A stretch of DNA of 64,000 bases, taken from RYN-230 sp963829725 (GTDB lineage Bacteria > Actinomycetota > Actinomycetes > Streptosporangiales > Streptosporangiaceae). The notes under the pieces were generated by a model, which saw only the letters and a program-made list of their open reading frames with translations, was not told the DNA's origin and made no database searches. The number at the start of each line of letters is the position of its first letter. Position 1 is the stretch's first letter. Location of the stretch: positions 124,001 to 188,000 of the forward strand of contig CAWHJW010000007.1 of NCBI GenBank assembly GCA_963829725.1, given 5' to 3'. Below, in pieces: positions 35,255 to 43,867 of the stretch. Both the position numbers and the translations under genes were made by a program.

Positions 35255-36211
35255 ATGACCCGGCCAGCTCCGCATCCGGCTCTGCCGCCACCCCCGGAAT
35301 GGCCGGGCCTGACCCGGCCGGGCTCCCCGGCGGGCGGCGCCCAGCCCGCCAGCACTCCCCTGCTCGCCACGGCAGGCGGCGCGCCGGCGGCCGGGCCGCT
35401 GTACGGCGGCCGGGCCTGCCGCCGGGTCACCGTGAACGACCTCGCGGCGGCCAAGGCCCGGGGCGAGAAATGGCCGATGCTCACCGCCTACGACGCCCTC
35501 ACCGCGCGGGTCTTCGACGAGGCCGGCATCCCGGTGCTGCTGGTCGGCGACTCGGCCGCGATGGTGGTGTTCGGGCACGAGACGACGATCCCGGTCACGG
35601 TGGACGACCTCCTCCCGCTTACCGCCGCCGTGGTACGCGGGACCCGGCGCGCGCTCATCGTCGCGGACCTGCCGTTCGGCTCGTATCAGGCGTCGCCGGA
35701 GGCGGCGCTGGCGGCCGGCATCAGGTTCCTCAAGGAGACCGGCGCGCACGCGGTCAAGCTGGAGGGCGGCCACCGGGTGCTGCGGCAGGCCGAGGAGCTG
35801 GTGGCGGCGGGCATCCCGGTGATGGCGCACCTCGGGCTCACCCCGCAGTCGGTGAACGCATTCGGCGGGTACCGGGTGCAGGGGCGGGGCGAGGACGGCG
35901 AGCGGCTGCTGCACGACGCCAAGGCGATGGAGGCCGCGGGCGCCTTCGCCATCGTGCTGGAGTGCGTGCCCGCCGACCTGGCCGCGCGGGTCACGGCCGC
36001 GGTGTCCATCCCGACGATCGGGATTGGCGCGGGCCCGCACTGCGACGCCCAGGTGCTGGTGTGGCAGGACATGGCCGGCCTCAGCCCGCGGACGCCCAAG
36101 TTCGTCAAGCGCTACGCCGACCTGGCCACCGTCCTGGGCGACGCCGCACGGGCCTTCGCGACGGACGTCACCAGCGGCAGCTTCCCCGACGAAGCCCACA
36201 CCTACCACTAG
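35255..36211 (+). CDS. panB: 3-methyl-2-oxobutanoate hydroxymethyltransferase
   Basis: A ~318-residue ketopantoate-forming enzyme: PMLTAYDALTARVFDEAGIPVLLVGDSAAMVVFGHETTIPV, HAVKLEGGHRVLRQAEELVAAGIPVMAHLGLTPQSVNAFGGYRVQGR, VLECVPADLAARV. The Asp/Asp/His/Glu metal and catalytic residues (VGDS, VADLPF, VKLEGG, VLEC) are all present. First step of the pantothenate branch from ketoisovalerate. The body starts near the ATG at 35255; ATG 35183 gives an Ala/Pro-rich extension. It is convergent with npdG across a very strong terminator. Confidence 0.96.
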   Translation: MTRPAPHPALPPPPEWPGLTRPGSPAGGAQPASTPLLATAGGAPAAGPLYGGRACRRVTVNDLAAAKARGEKWPMLTAYDALTARVFDEAGIPVLLVGDSAAMVVFGHETTIPVTVDDLLPLTAAVVRGTRRALIVADLPFGSYQASPEAALAAGIRFLKETGAHAVKLEGGHRVLRQAEELVAAGIPVMAHLGLTPQSVNAFGGYRVQGRGEDGERLLHDAKAMEAAGAFAIVLECVPADLAARVTAAVSIPTIGIGAGPHCDAQVLVWQDMAGLSPRTPKFVKRYADLATVLGDAARAFATDVTSGSFPDEAHTYH

Positions 36212-36217
36212 CCCGCC

Positions 36218-36305
36218 CCCGCCCCTCCCCGGCGCCGTTGCGCGGTGAGCCGTGACCGTGAGAGGGGTCACAACTCACCGCGCAACGGCCACGGGGAGGG
36301 GCGGG
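36218..36305. terminator. Very long bidirectional terminator hairpin
   Basis: Outer arms 36218-36231 and 36292-36305 pair exactly; inner arms 36234-36249 and 36274-36289 (GCCGTTGCGCGGTGAG and complement) pair exactly with only a 2x2 mismatch between. The loop itself contains GTGACC/GGTCAC. It sits between convergent panB and npdG stops. Confidence 0.85.
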
Positions 36306-36310
36306 GAGGG

Positions 36311-36991
36311 TCAGACGTCGGTGAGGCGTAGGCCGGCGTGCGCCTTGTACCGGCGGTTGACCGAGACCAGGTTGGCGGTGAGCGCCTCCACCTGGCCGCA
36401 GTTGCGCAGCCGGCCCGCGTAGATGCCCCGAACCCCAGGGATCCGGGCGGCCAGCGCCTGGACCAGATCGGTGGCCTCCCGGTCATCGCCGAGCACCATC
36501 ACGTCCAGGTCCACGATGCCGACCTCGGGGTCCAGCAGCACGACCGCGGACACGTGATGGAACGCCCCTACCACCCGGCTGTCGGGGAGCACCGTGGCGG
36601 CCTGCTGGGCGGCGCTGCCCTCCTCAACCGGCAGCGGGTAGGCGCCGCGCTGGTCGAAGCCGAGCGGGTTGACGCAATCGATCACGATCTTCCCGGCCAG
36701 CGGCCCGGCCAGGGAGGCCAGCAGGTCCCGGTGACCCTCCCAGGGCACCGCCACGATCACCAGGTCCGCCTCACGGGCCGCGTCCGGGTTGGCCATGCCC
36801 CGGATCCGCGGCGCCCCGCCGAGTTCATCCGCCGCGGCCTGGGCCCGCTCGGCGCTCCGCGACCCGATGATGACCGGGTTCCCCGCCGCGGCGAGCCGGC
36901 TGGCCAGCCCGCGTCCCTGATCCCCGGTGCCGCCGAGGACACCGATCGTGAGCTGCGCGACCTCAGGGGATGTTTCGTGTTCCGCGGCCAT
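36311..36991 (-). CDS. npdG: F420:NADP oxidoreductase (NADPH-dependent F420 reductase)
   Basis: A 226-residue Rossmann protein: TIGVLGGTGDQGRGLASRLAAAGNPVIIGSRSAERA is the NADP site; DLVIVAVPWEGH, IVIDCVNPLGFD and GAFHHVSAVVL are family segments for F420 contact. It exchanges hydride between F420H2 and NADP, supplying the F420 pool used by LLM and PPOX-type enzymes. ATG 36991 gives a normal start (MAAEHET). The divergent gene at 37039 begins 47 bases away. Confidence 0.93.
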   Translation of the reverse strand: MAAEHETSPEVAQLTIGVLGGTGDQGRGLASRLAAAGNPVIIGSRSAERAQAAADELGGAPRIRGMANPDAAREADLVIVAVPWEGHRDLLASLAGPLAGKIVIDCVNPLGFDQRGAYPLPVEEGSAAQQAATVLPDSRVVGAFHHVSAVVLLDPEVGIVDLDVMVLGDDREATDLVQALAARIPGVRGIYAGRLRNCGQVEALTANLVSVNRRYKAHAGLRLTDV

Positions 36992-37038
36992 AGCCCTAGA
37001 TCCTGCCAGAGGCATTCCGCGCGTGACACGATGGGCCG

Positions 37039-37620
37039 ATGGACGCCGAGCAGGTGGCCGCGCTGCGCGCGCTGCTAGCGCCGACCGGCTGGCTGGAGCA
37101 GACCGCCGCGTTCGCCCGGGTGCTGCGCCGGTCCCGCACCCCCGGCGGACTGCTCGTGGTGGGCACCCCGGCCGAGGAGCCGTGGCACCTGACCGCGCAC
37201 CTGGCCGAGGAGAGCCGGCTGGCCGACCTGCCCGGCCTGTCTCCCACGCTGGTCCGCTGGGCTCCCCCGCCGGACGCCCCGCCGCACCTGCGGACCGGCG
37301 TGCAGCGGCTGGAGCAGGTGGCGCGCGGTGAGACGGTGTTCGTGGTCAGCGCCGGGCCTGCCCCGGCGCCGTTGCTGGAACGGGTGGACGATGCCCGGAA
37401 GAAGGCCACGGTTCTCGCCCTCGACCAGGGGGACCCGGAACTGGACCGGCTGGCCCATGAGGTGCTGGCCGTGCCCGCCGGCCGCGCCCCGGTGTCCTTC
37501 GACGGCGCCCAGCACCTGGTCAGCTCGGCGGCCTGCCAGCCCGACGTGGAATCCCGCCGCGGATTCCGGCAGTGGCTGAACCGCGTCCTCGACACGGTCA
37601 GCGGCCCAGCCCCCGGCTGA
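37039..37620 (+). CDS. Conserved actinobacterial protein near panB/npdG
   Basis: A 193-residue protein: MDAEQVAALRALLAPTGWLEQTAAFARVLRRSRTPGG, PTLVRWAPPPDAPPHLRTGV, VFVVSAGPAPAPLLERVDDARKKATVLALDQGDPEL, HEVLAVP. I know this pattern as a conserved unnamed Streptomyces protein also found near panB. No catalytic motif is clear. It is divergent from npdG and its last residues GPAPG are low-complexity. Confidence 0.8.
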   Translation: MDAEQVAALRALLAPTGWLEQTAAFARVLRRSRTPGGLLVVGTPAEEPWHLTAHLAEESRLADLPGLSPTLVRWAPPPDAPPHLRTGVQRLEQVARGETVFVVSAGPAPAPLLERVDDARKKATVLALDQGDPELDRLAHEVLAVPAGRAPVSFDGAQHLVSSAACQPDVESRRGFRQWLNRVLDTVSGPAPG

Positions 37621-37774
37621 CCGCCCCCGGCCGGCTGCTCCGGCTGACCGCTCCGGCTGACCGCCTCCGGCCGGCATGCGCCGACGGAACGCCCCGCCGC
37701 GACCTCTCCCTCGCCTGACCGCCGCGCCGCCCGTTCGGTGCGGCCATCCTGCGTGGCCGCTCACACTGTCTAGA

Positions 37775-37797
37775 TTCCCTATTGACAATATAGGGAA
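37775..37797. promoter_or_regulatory. Inverted repeat and promoter of leader peptide
   Basis: TTCCCTAT, seven bases, ATAGGGAA: perfect eight-base arms in an AT-rich island. Within it TTGACA (37782-37787) looks like a -35 element and GACGAT at 37805-37810 a possible -10, which would start the transcript at or near ATG 37817, so the leader peptide may be leaderless. An inverted repeat overlapping the -35 suggests a repressor or sulfur-responsive regulator. Confidence 0.65.
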
Positions 37798-37816
37798 ATT
37801 CTCTGACGATGGGCCC

Positions 37817-37912
37817 ATGGCTCACCTCCCGCTCCTGGTCTCGCGTCGTCACGTCGATCTGTGCCGGCGGCAGGGCGCGGCGTGCCCGCACCGCACCGCC
37901 GCTCCCCGCTGA
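37817..37912 (+). CDS. Cysteine-type leader peptide (RRHVDLCRR)
   Basis: ATG 37817 opens a 31-codon frame MAHLPLLVSRRHVDLCRR then QGAACPHRTAAPR stop. SRRHVDLCR is the signature of the actinobacterial leader peptides that precede sulfate, sulfonate and cysteine uptake genes and attenuate them through Cys-codon translation. It is followed by the remains of a sulfonate-type ABC permease, which fits. It is too short for standard gene calls. Confidence 0.8.
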   Translation: MAHLPLLVSRRHVDLCRRQGAACPHRTAAPR

Positions 37913-37998
37913 GCAGCCACCGCCCGTACCAGCCGTATGCCTGCGGGCCAGTCATGACCTGCGCCCGCCGGCTCCCGCTACCACCAGCAGAGGTCCCC

Positions 37999-38400
37999 AT
38001 GCCTGGAGAAACCCCGGCCGGGGTGCTGCCCGCCCAGCGCGGCACCATCCCCAGCCCCGCGCCACCCCGGCCCGCGCGGGAGACGGCCGCCGCACCCGAC
38101 CGCACCCGCACCCGCACCCGCACCCGCACCCGCACCCGCACCCGCACCCACTGAACGAAAGCACCCACGGCGCCGCAACCGCGCCTGGTACCGGGTGATG
38201 AGCCCGCTGGTGTTCCTCGCAGCGTGGCAGCTTGTCAGCGCGTCCGGGCTGGCGTCGGAGCAGAAACTGCCGTCGCCCAGCACGGTGTTCCACGCGGCGG
38301 TCAGCCTGGTCACCACCAATTCCGCCGCCTACGGCACGCTGCAGTGGGCGATGGCGCGTCGCTGGAGCGGGTAGAGGTCGGCCGACCCGCTCAGGACCGG
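37999..38400 (+). pseudogene. SsuC-like ABC permease remnant
   Basis: From ATG 37999 the frame reads MPGETPAGVLPAQRGTIPSP, then switches near 38100 into the frame carrying an Ala-Pro repeat and RRNRAWYRVMSPLVFLAAWQ, LVSASGLASEQKLPSPSTVF, HAAVSLVTTNSAAYGTLQ, typical of sulfonate/nitrate/taurine permeases. A further shift (SLERVEVGRPA) and truncation end it within the first membrane part. It is the only transport gene left behind the leader peptide. Confidence 0.75.
38101..38148. repeat. CGCACC hexanucleotide tandem repeat
   Basis: Eight perfect copies of a six-base unit within the SsuC remnant; in the permease frame it reads Ala-Pro repeated. Slippage here likely contributed to loss of frame. 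Confidence 0.95.
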
Positions 38401-38410
38401 ATGAGCGCAG

Positions 38411-39142
38411 GTGGCCAGCGACCCGGGCCACCTGACCCGCTGGGCGGCCGCGGCCGGCCTGCCGGACCACGGCTTCCCGCCCCGGGCGGTCTACGGCCGC
38501 TACCTGCGCGACACGCTGGACGACGCGGAACGGCAGGCCGCGCCGCTGGCCCGGGTCACCCGGCTGACCGCCGGGGTGCTGGCGATCCGGCCGAATCCGG
38601 CCGGCCGCCCGCTCCGGGTGGTGCTGGACGACGGCTGCCTCGACGCGGACATCGCGATCTTGGCCACCGGCAACCCGCCGCCCGGATCCCCGGTCGCGGT
38701 GCCGGACACCCCGCTCTGGCTGCCCGCCCTCGCGGACTCCCGCGGGCCGGTCCGGCTGGGCGACCTGCTCTGGCAGGTGCGGGCCGCGATGGCCAGCCGT
38801 CCGCAGCGCTGGGAGGAGGTTGTTGACGCGCTCCGGCCCGAGGTGCCCGCGCTCTGGCGGCGGCTGCCCGAGGGGGACAAGCGGCTGTTCCTGCGGCACG
38901 TGGCCCGGTACTGGGAGGTGCACCGGCACCGGATGCCGCCGGCCACCGCCCGCCGGGTGACGGCCCTGCGCAGCACCGGCCGGCTGTCGGTGCAGGCGGG
39001 CCGGGTCACCAGCGTGACCGGGCAGGGCGCCGGGCTGCGGGTCTGCATCGAGGCCGGCGGGCGGGTCACCAAGCGCGAGGCGGGCTGGCTGGTCAACGCG
39101 ACCGGGATGCACGCCCGCCAGCGCCCCGGCAGCGCCGCCTAG
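38411..39142 (+). pseudogene. FAD/NAD(P)-binding protein, both ends truncated
   Basis: The frame starts at GTG 38411 in the middle of the family: LTRWAAAAGLPDHGFPPRAVYGRYL, DADIAILATGNPPPGSP (the conserved ATGNPxP), WLPALADSRGPVRLGDLLWQVRAAMASRPQRWEEVVDALRPEVPALW, DKRLFLRHVARYWEVHRHRMPP and GWLVNATGMH. Intact relatives of the NAD_binding_9 type run to ~450-650 residues; the GxGxxG dinucleotide loop and the C-terminal part are missing. The fragment could be transcribed but is unlikely to be active. It may be a relict companion of the sulfonate locus. Confidence 0.7.
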
Positions 39143-39179
39143 CCGCGCGCGGCCCGCGGCGCGCCCTAGAGTGGGCGCT

Positions 39180-40013
39180 ATGACCATCGCGGGCGATGAC
39201 GCGGCAGGCTCTCAGGCGTTCAAGGCGCGGCTGTTCCGCGCCCTGCACCAGGGGCCGGACGTGCTGCTGCTGCCGAATCCGTGGGACGTCGGCTCGGCCC
39301 GGCTGCTCGCCTCACTGGACTTCGCGGCGCTGGCCACGACGAGCGGCGGCTACGCGGCCACCCTGGGGCGGCTGGACGGGTCGGTGACCCGGGAGGAGGC
39401 CCTGGCGCACGCCGCCACCGTGGCCGCCGCGACCAGCCTGCCGGTGACCGCGGACCTGGAGAACGCGTTCGCCGATGACCCGGAGGGCGTGGCGGACACC
39501 GTGCGGCTGGCTGCCACGGCCGGGCTGGCCGGCTGCTCGGTCGAGGATTACTCCGGCCAGGACATCTACCAGGCTGGCCTGGCCCGGGAGCGGGTCGCCG
39601 CGGCGGCCGAGGCGGCCCGGTCGGCGCCCGGCCCGCTGGTGCTGACGGCCCGGGCCGAGAACTACCTGCACGGCCGGCCCGACCTGGCCGACACCATCGC
39701 CCGGCTGCAGGCCTTCCAGGAGGCGGGCGCTGACGTGCTGTACGCGCCCGGCCTGGCCAGCCTGGCCGACATCCGTGCCGTGGTCAGCTCGGTGGACCGC
39801 CCGGTCAACGTGCTGGCCGTGCCGGGCGGCCCGCCCGTGGCCGACCTGGCCGCGGCCGGGGTGCGCCGGGTGTCGGTGGGAGCGTCGTTCGCGTTCGCCG
39901 CGCTGGGCGCGGCCGCGGCCGCCGCCCGCGAACTCCGCGACCAGGGCAGCTACGGCTTCCTGGAGCTGGCCGCCGAGGGCCGCTCCGCGTTCCGGGCCGC
40001 CGTCACCGGATGA
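39180..40013 (+). CDS. Isocitrate-lyase/PEP-mutase superfamily protein
   Basis: A 277-residue barrel enzyme: LLLPNPWDVGSARLLASLDFAALATTSGGYAATLG, LPVTADLENAFADDPEGVADTV, AGCSVEDYSG, ARAENYLHGRPDLADTIARLQAFQEAGADVLYAPGL. The Asp/Glu metal ligands (ADLEN, SVEDY, ARAEN) are those of the PEP phosphonomutase-like branch. Members without the lyase cysteine loop are hydrolases or mutases of unknown substrate. ATG 39180 is the start. Confidence 0.9.
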   Translation: MTIAGDDAAGSQAFKARLFRALHQGPDVLLLPNPWDVGSARLLASLDFAALATTSGGYAATLGRLDGSVTREEALAHAATVAAATSLPVTADLENAFADDPEGVADTVRLAATAGLAGCSVEDYSGQDIYQAGLARERVAAAAEAARSAPGPLVLTARAENYLHGRPDLADTIARLQAFQEAGADVLYAPGLASLADIRAVVSSVDRPVNVLAVPGGPPVADLAAAGVRRVSVGASFAFAALGAAAAAARELRDQGSYGFLELAAEGRSAFRAAVTG

Positions 40014-40108
40014 CCGCCGCTGTCCCGAGGTGAGACCTTCGGCGGCCAGGACGCGGGCGAGGATGGTCCCGCAGGGACCGCCGCAGCCGATAAGACACGC
40101 GAGGCGCC

Positions 40109-40771
40109 ATGAATGAGACGAACGCAGCACCGGTCACGACGGAGCTGCCCACGGTCCCGCTGGAGCTGCCGTCCGCGCAGGTCCTGGCCGACCTGGTAGC
40201 CACCATCGGAGATCTCCAGTTCGTCATGGAGTGCTGCAAGCGCCTGCTGGCCGAGCTGGCGAAGCCGGAGGAAGAGCGGGACGCGGTCGTGCCGCAGGCG
40301 CTCTGGTCGGCGGCGCTGGTCGCCTATGCCCGCTGCTTCGCTAACGGCAAGCGGTTCGGCCTGGGGGCGGACGATGTGCGGTCGCTGCCGCTGCAGGGCG
40401 AGGTCATGAAGTTCCACAAATGGGTCCTGGCGGAGCGCGCGGAGGTGACCACGCACCCGGCGGACCCCTTCCAGGCGGCCAGGGTGGGCGCGGCCCTGTC
40501 CCGGCCCGGGCAGCAGAAGCCGCGGGTGGAGGGCATCGCGATCCTCTCGGCCAGCCGCGTCCTCGTCGATCACACGGGGGTGCGGCAGCTGGGCGGGCTG
40601 GCCTCGGAACTGGCCAAGCAGACCGCGGAGAAAGCGCAGGCGCAGCAGGACGCGGTGCTCGCGGACGCGCAGCAGCTCAGCATCGACAGCCTGTACGCGC
40701 TCGACCGGCTGCAGGTGGGCCCGCCCGGGGACGGCCCGACCGGGGACGCCGGGCCGGGCCAGCCCGGCTGA
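40109..40771 (+). CDS. Conserved hypothetical protein
   Basis: A 220-residue protein with an acidic N-terminus, a compact middle (GDLQFVMECCKRLLAELAKPEEERDAVV; ALWSAALVAYARCFANGKRFGL; HKWVLAERAEVTTHP) and a helical Gln/Ala-rich C-terminus (QTAEKAQAQQDAVLADAQQLS). The CC pair near residue 43 is notable. I do not recognise the family. It lies alone between the PEP-mutase-like gene and the YbjQ genes. Confidence 0.7.
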   Translation: MNETNAAPVTTELPTVPLELPSAQVLADLVATIGDLQFVMECCKRLLAELAKPEEERDAVVPQALWSAALVAYARCFANGKRFGLGADDVRSLPLQGEVMKFHKWVLAERAEVTTHPADPFQAARVGAALSRPGQQKPRVEGIAILSASRVLVDHTGVRQLGGLASELAKQTAEKAQAQQDAVLADAQQLSIDSLYALDRLQVGPPGDGPTGDAGPGQPG

Positions 40772-40799
40772 GGAGGCCGCACCGGGCGGCCGGCCGCGG

Positions 40800-41693
40800 T
40801 CAGGAGTCCAGGCTGAGGACCATGGTGGGGCGCTCGATGACGTGATCCTCGCGCAGCGGGCGCACCGCCGTGCCGATAGCGAAGAACTCCGTGGTGTGCG
40901 AGCCCCAGGTATGGCTGTGCTGCCGTAGCTGCACCCCGACGATGCCCTCGGCGTGCAGGTCCTCCGCCTCCGCCTGCATCCGCGACATGGCCAGCTCCCG
41001 GGCGTCGTACAGCGCCTGGGTGAACTGCTCCAGTTCCACGTTCCGGCCGATGTTGCCGATCTTGCCGCCGAGCCGCTGGTGCGCGATGTGGTAGACGCAT
41101 GAGCCCATCACCATGCCCAGCGGGGCGTAGCCGGCCCGGATCAGCGTCCAGAAGTCCTGCCCGGACAGGTCGGAGGTGAACGGCTGCCTCTTGTTGTTGC
41201 GCCACTCGGTAACCCCGCCGCCGGCCGCCCCCGGCTCCGCCTTGACCGCGGTGCCGATCGCGATGAACTCGGCGATGTCGTTGCCGAATTCCTTCATCTC
41301 CACATCCAGCCGGACGCCGACGATGCCGTCCGCGCCGAGCGCGTCGGCCTCCGCTTCCATCCGGGTCATGGCCAGCTCGCGGGCGTGGTACATGGCCTGG
41401 GACAGCACGTCCAGTTCCTGGTTCTTGCCCCAGCGGCCCACCTGCAGCCCGACGTGGTAGATCGAGCTGCCCAGCACCAGGCCGAGCGGGCGGAACCCGG
41501 CCTCACGGACCAGCAGGAACTCGTTCACGGACAAGTCGGAGGTGAAGATCGAGCCGGGGCGGCCGGGCCGCAGCTCGGCCAGGCGGCGGAGGGCGTCCTG
41601 GGGTACCCCCTCGGCGCTCAGCTCCGCGCCCGCGGCGTCGCCGAGCCCGGCACCCCCCGCCGCGCCAAGCTGCGGGCTCTGCTGGTCGGTCAT
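40800..41693 (-). CDS. Double-domain YbjQ (UPF0145) protein
   Basis: A 297-residue protein with two copies of the YbjQ/heavy-metal-binding-like domain. Domain 1 holds FLLVREAGFRPLGLVLGSSIYHVG and MTRMEAEADALGADGIVGVRLDVE; domain 2 holds FWTLIRAGYAPLGMVMGSCVYHIA and MSRMQAEAEDLHAEGIVGVQL. YbjQ proteins are pentameric sugar-ring-like folds of unknown use. The neighbouring gene at 41724 is a homologue, so the pair arose by tandem duplication. Confidence 0.88.
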   Translation of the reverse strand: MTDQQSPQLGAAGGAGLGDAAGAELSAEGVPQDALRRLAELRPGRPGSIFTSDLSVNEFLLVREAGFRPLGLVLGSSIYHVGLQVGRWGKNQELDVLSQAMYHARELAMTRMEAEADALGADGIVGVRLDVEMKEFGNDIAEFIAIGTAVKAEPGAAGGGVTEWRNNKRQPFTSDLSGQDFWTLIRAGYAPLGMVMGSCVYHIAHQRLGGKIGNIGRNVELEQFTQALYDARELAMSRMQAEAEDLHAEGIVGVQLRQHSHTWGSHTTEFFAIGTAVRPLREDHVIERPTMVLSLDS

Positions 41694-41723
41694 CCCATTT
41701 CCTCCGATGCGTTCAGTAGCCGG

Positions 41724-42649
41724 TCAGCGTCCGAGCCGGACGCGGGCGGCCTGACGGCGCTGCGGGTCGAGCGACATGATGGCGAGCGGGGGCGGCGGCT
41801 TCCCGGCCTGCGCGAACCGCGCGATCGCGGTCCCGACGATCGTCACCTCGACGACGTGGTCCCGGCCGTGCTCCTGGACGGGGCACTCCCGGTCGTGCAC
41901 CCGCATGTCGGCGCGGGACACGACGACGCCGTCCCCGCCGATCCGGCGCACGTCCTTCTCCAGCTGCACCCGGGCGTCGTGCCGGGTGTCGTTGACGAGC
42001 TCGGTGTAGCCGGTCACCTCGGCGTTGCCGGCCCCCCAGCGGGTCTGGCCCACGGTGAGCCAGTCGTCGTGCCGGGCGCCCACCGAGATACCCAGGGCCA
42101 GCCCGGCCGGCACCCAGCCGGCCCGGAACAGCTTGGCGAAGTCCTGCCCCGACAAGTCAGAACTGAACGGCTGGCTGAGCGGGGCCACCCCGGGCACCCG
42201 GACCGCGGTGCCGATGGCCTTGAATTCCAGCCCGCCGGCCGGGAAGCCCCCGATCGTGAGCGAGACACCGACGATGCCGTGGCCGCCGAGCGCGGCGCAC
42301 TCGGCCACCATCCGGTTGATCGCATGGTGCCGGGCCGCGTACATGGCCTGGGTCAGCGGGCCGAATGAGCCGTAACCGCCCTGCCCGGACACCTGGGTGA
42401 CGCTGCGGTAGGCCTGGGCGTAGCCCCCGTAGGCCGACCACGCCCCGGGGCAGTTGTAGCCACCGGTGAAGCCGATGTTGTACACGGCCGCCCCGAGGAC
42501 CTGGCCGGCCGCTCGAAGCCCACGCCACGGATGGCGGCGAACTCGTCACTGGAGAGGGCCGAGCCCCACGTGCCGCTGCGCTGGATCTCGGCCATGCGGG
42601 CCCTGGCCGCCTCGGGGAGGTCACTGCCCGCACGGTCATCCACCACCAT
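41724..42649 (-). pseudogene. Double-domain YbjQ paralogue with one-base frameshift
   Basis: The N-terminus from GTG/ATG 42649 reads DDRAGSDLPEAARARMAEIQ, LSSDEFAAIRGVGFE, then a missing base near 42511 moves the frame; GQVLGAAVYNIGFTGGYNCP, GGHGIVGVSLTIGGFPAG and the second domain (FAKLFRAGWVPAGLALGISVGARHDDW, GGDGVVVSRADMRV) continue cleanly to 41724. With one C added (GAGCCGGCC instead of GAGCGGCC) a ~308-residue protein is restored. Either a recent mutation or a sequencing error. Confidence 0.85.
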
Positions 42650-42810
42650 GCGCCCCTTCCGGCATCACCAGCCCGGGGGGACGATCCCCCGGATCCCCGC
42701 CGCTTTCGCTGGCCCGGGAGGGGACAGGCCTGCGGCGCGCCCCGCCTCGCCAGCGGTCGCACCCACGATACCCGGGCGGAAGCGACATCACTCCCGCTGG
42801 CGGGCGGCGA

Positions 42811-42999
42811 TCATCCGTGACCGGGCGGATCGGCGTCGGCCGAGTCCCACTCCTGGTTGCGCTCCCGGACTATCTCCAGCGCCCGGGCCGCTTCCTCCTG
42901 GCTGGGGTAAGGGCCGAGCCGGTCTTTACCCGCGCAGCCCGCGCCGTGCTCGACAGTCCGGTGCTTCAGGCAGTACCACCAGCTCTGGTCTTCGTCCAT
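42811..42999 (-). CDS. Small Cys/His protein beside map
   Basis: A 62-residue protein MDEDQSWWYCLKHRTVEHGAGCAGKDRLGPY then PSQEEAARALEIVRERN. The C-x2-H...C spacing and YPSQEEAARAL segment resemble a SPOR-like or zinc-ribbon minidomain found in Streptomyces beside map, from memory. It is divergent from map with only a 19-base gap, so both promoters must overlap. Confidence 0.75.
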   Translation of the reverse strand: MDEDQSWWYCLKHRTVEHGAGCAGKDRLGPYPSQEEAARALEIVRERNQEWDSADADPPGHG

Positions 43000-43018
43000 G
43001 CCACTAGACTTCCAGATC

Positions 43019-43867
43019 ATGGCGACTCTGCTCCATCCCGGCCGGCAATCCCCGCCCCGGCAGGTCCCGGCCAGCATCCCCCGGCCGGAGTACGTGGGCC
43101 GCAAGTACCCCCGTACCGGCGAGCCTGAGGTCAAGGACGCGGGGACGATCGAGCGGATGCGGGCGGCCGGCCAGCTCGCCGCCCGCGCGCTCGAAGAGGT
43201 CGGCCGGGCCGTCGCGCCCGGGGTAACCACCGACGAGCTGGACCGGGTCGGCCACGAGTACCTGGTAGCCCACGGCGCCTACCCGAGCACGCTCGGCTAC
43301 CGGGGCTACCCGAAATCGCTGTGCACCTCGCTGAACGAGGTGATCTGCCACGGGATCCCGGACGACACCGTGATCGGCGACGGCGACATCGTCAACGTGG
43401 ACATCACCGCCTACACCGGCGGCGTACACGGCGATACCAACGCGACCTTCCTGGCTGGTGACGCGGACGAGGAGTCCCGACTGCTGGTCGAGCGCACCCG
43501 CGAGGCCATGATGCGGGGCATCCGGGTGGTCGCCCCGGGCCGCCCGCTCAACGCGATCGGCCGGGTCATCGAGTCCTATGCCCGGCGGTTCGGCTACGGC
43601 GTGGTACGCGACTTCACCGGGCACGGCATCGGCACGACCTTCCATTCCGGGCTGATCGTGCCGCATTTCGACGACCCCGACGTGGACGTGGTCATGGAAG
43701 AGAGCATGACGTTCACCATCGAGCCCATGCTCACCCTGGGCACCATCGCCTACGACGTGTGGGACGACGGCTGGACCGCGGTCACCAAGGACCGCAAGCG
43801 GACCGCGCAGTTCGAGCACACCATCCTGGTCACCGGGAACGGCTACGAGATCCTGACGCTGCCCTGA
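43019..43867 (+). CDS. map: Methionine aminopeptidase type I
   Basis: A 282-residue enzyme that removes the start methionine from nascent proteins. The five metal ligands are visible: D128 (VNVDITAY), D139 (VHGDTNATF), H202 (FTGHGIGTTFH), E235 (FTIEPML) and E266 (AQFEHTIL); H111 (VICHGIP) is the substrate-binding His. The N-terminal PRPEYVGRKYP extension is typical for actinobacterial type 1c. ATG 43019 is the start. Its 3' end overlaps the convergent MMPL gene by 25 bases. Confidence 0.96.
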   Translation: MATLLHPGRQSPPRQVPASIPRPEYVGRKYPRTGEPEVKDAGTIERMRAAGQLAARALEEVGRAVAPGVTTDELDRVGHEYLVAHGAYPSTLGYRGYPKSLCTSLNEVICHGIPDDTVIGDGDIVNVDITAYTGGVHGDTNATFLAGDADEESRLLVERTREAMMRGIRVVAPGRPLNAIGRVIESYARRFGYGVVRDFTGHGIGTTFHSGLIVPHFDDPDVDVVMEESMTFTIEPMLTLGTIAYDVWDDGWTAVTKDRKRTAQFEHTILVTGNGYEILTLP

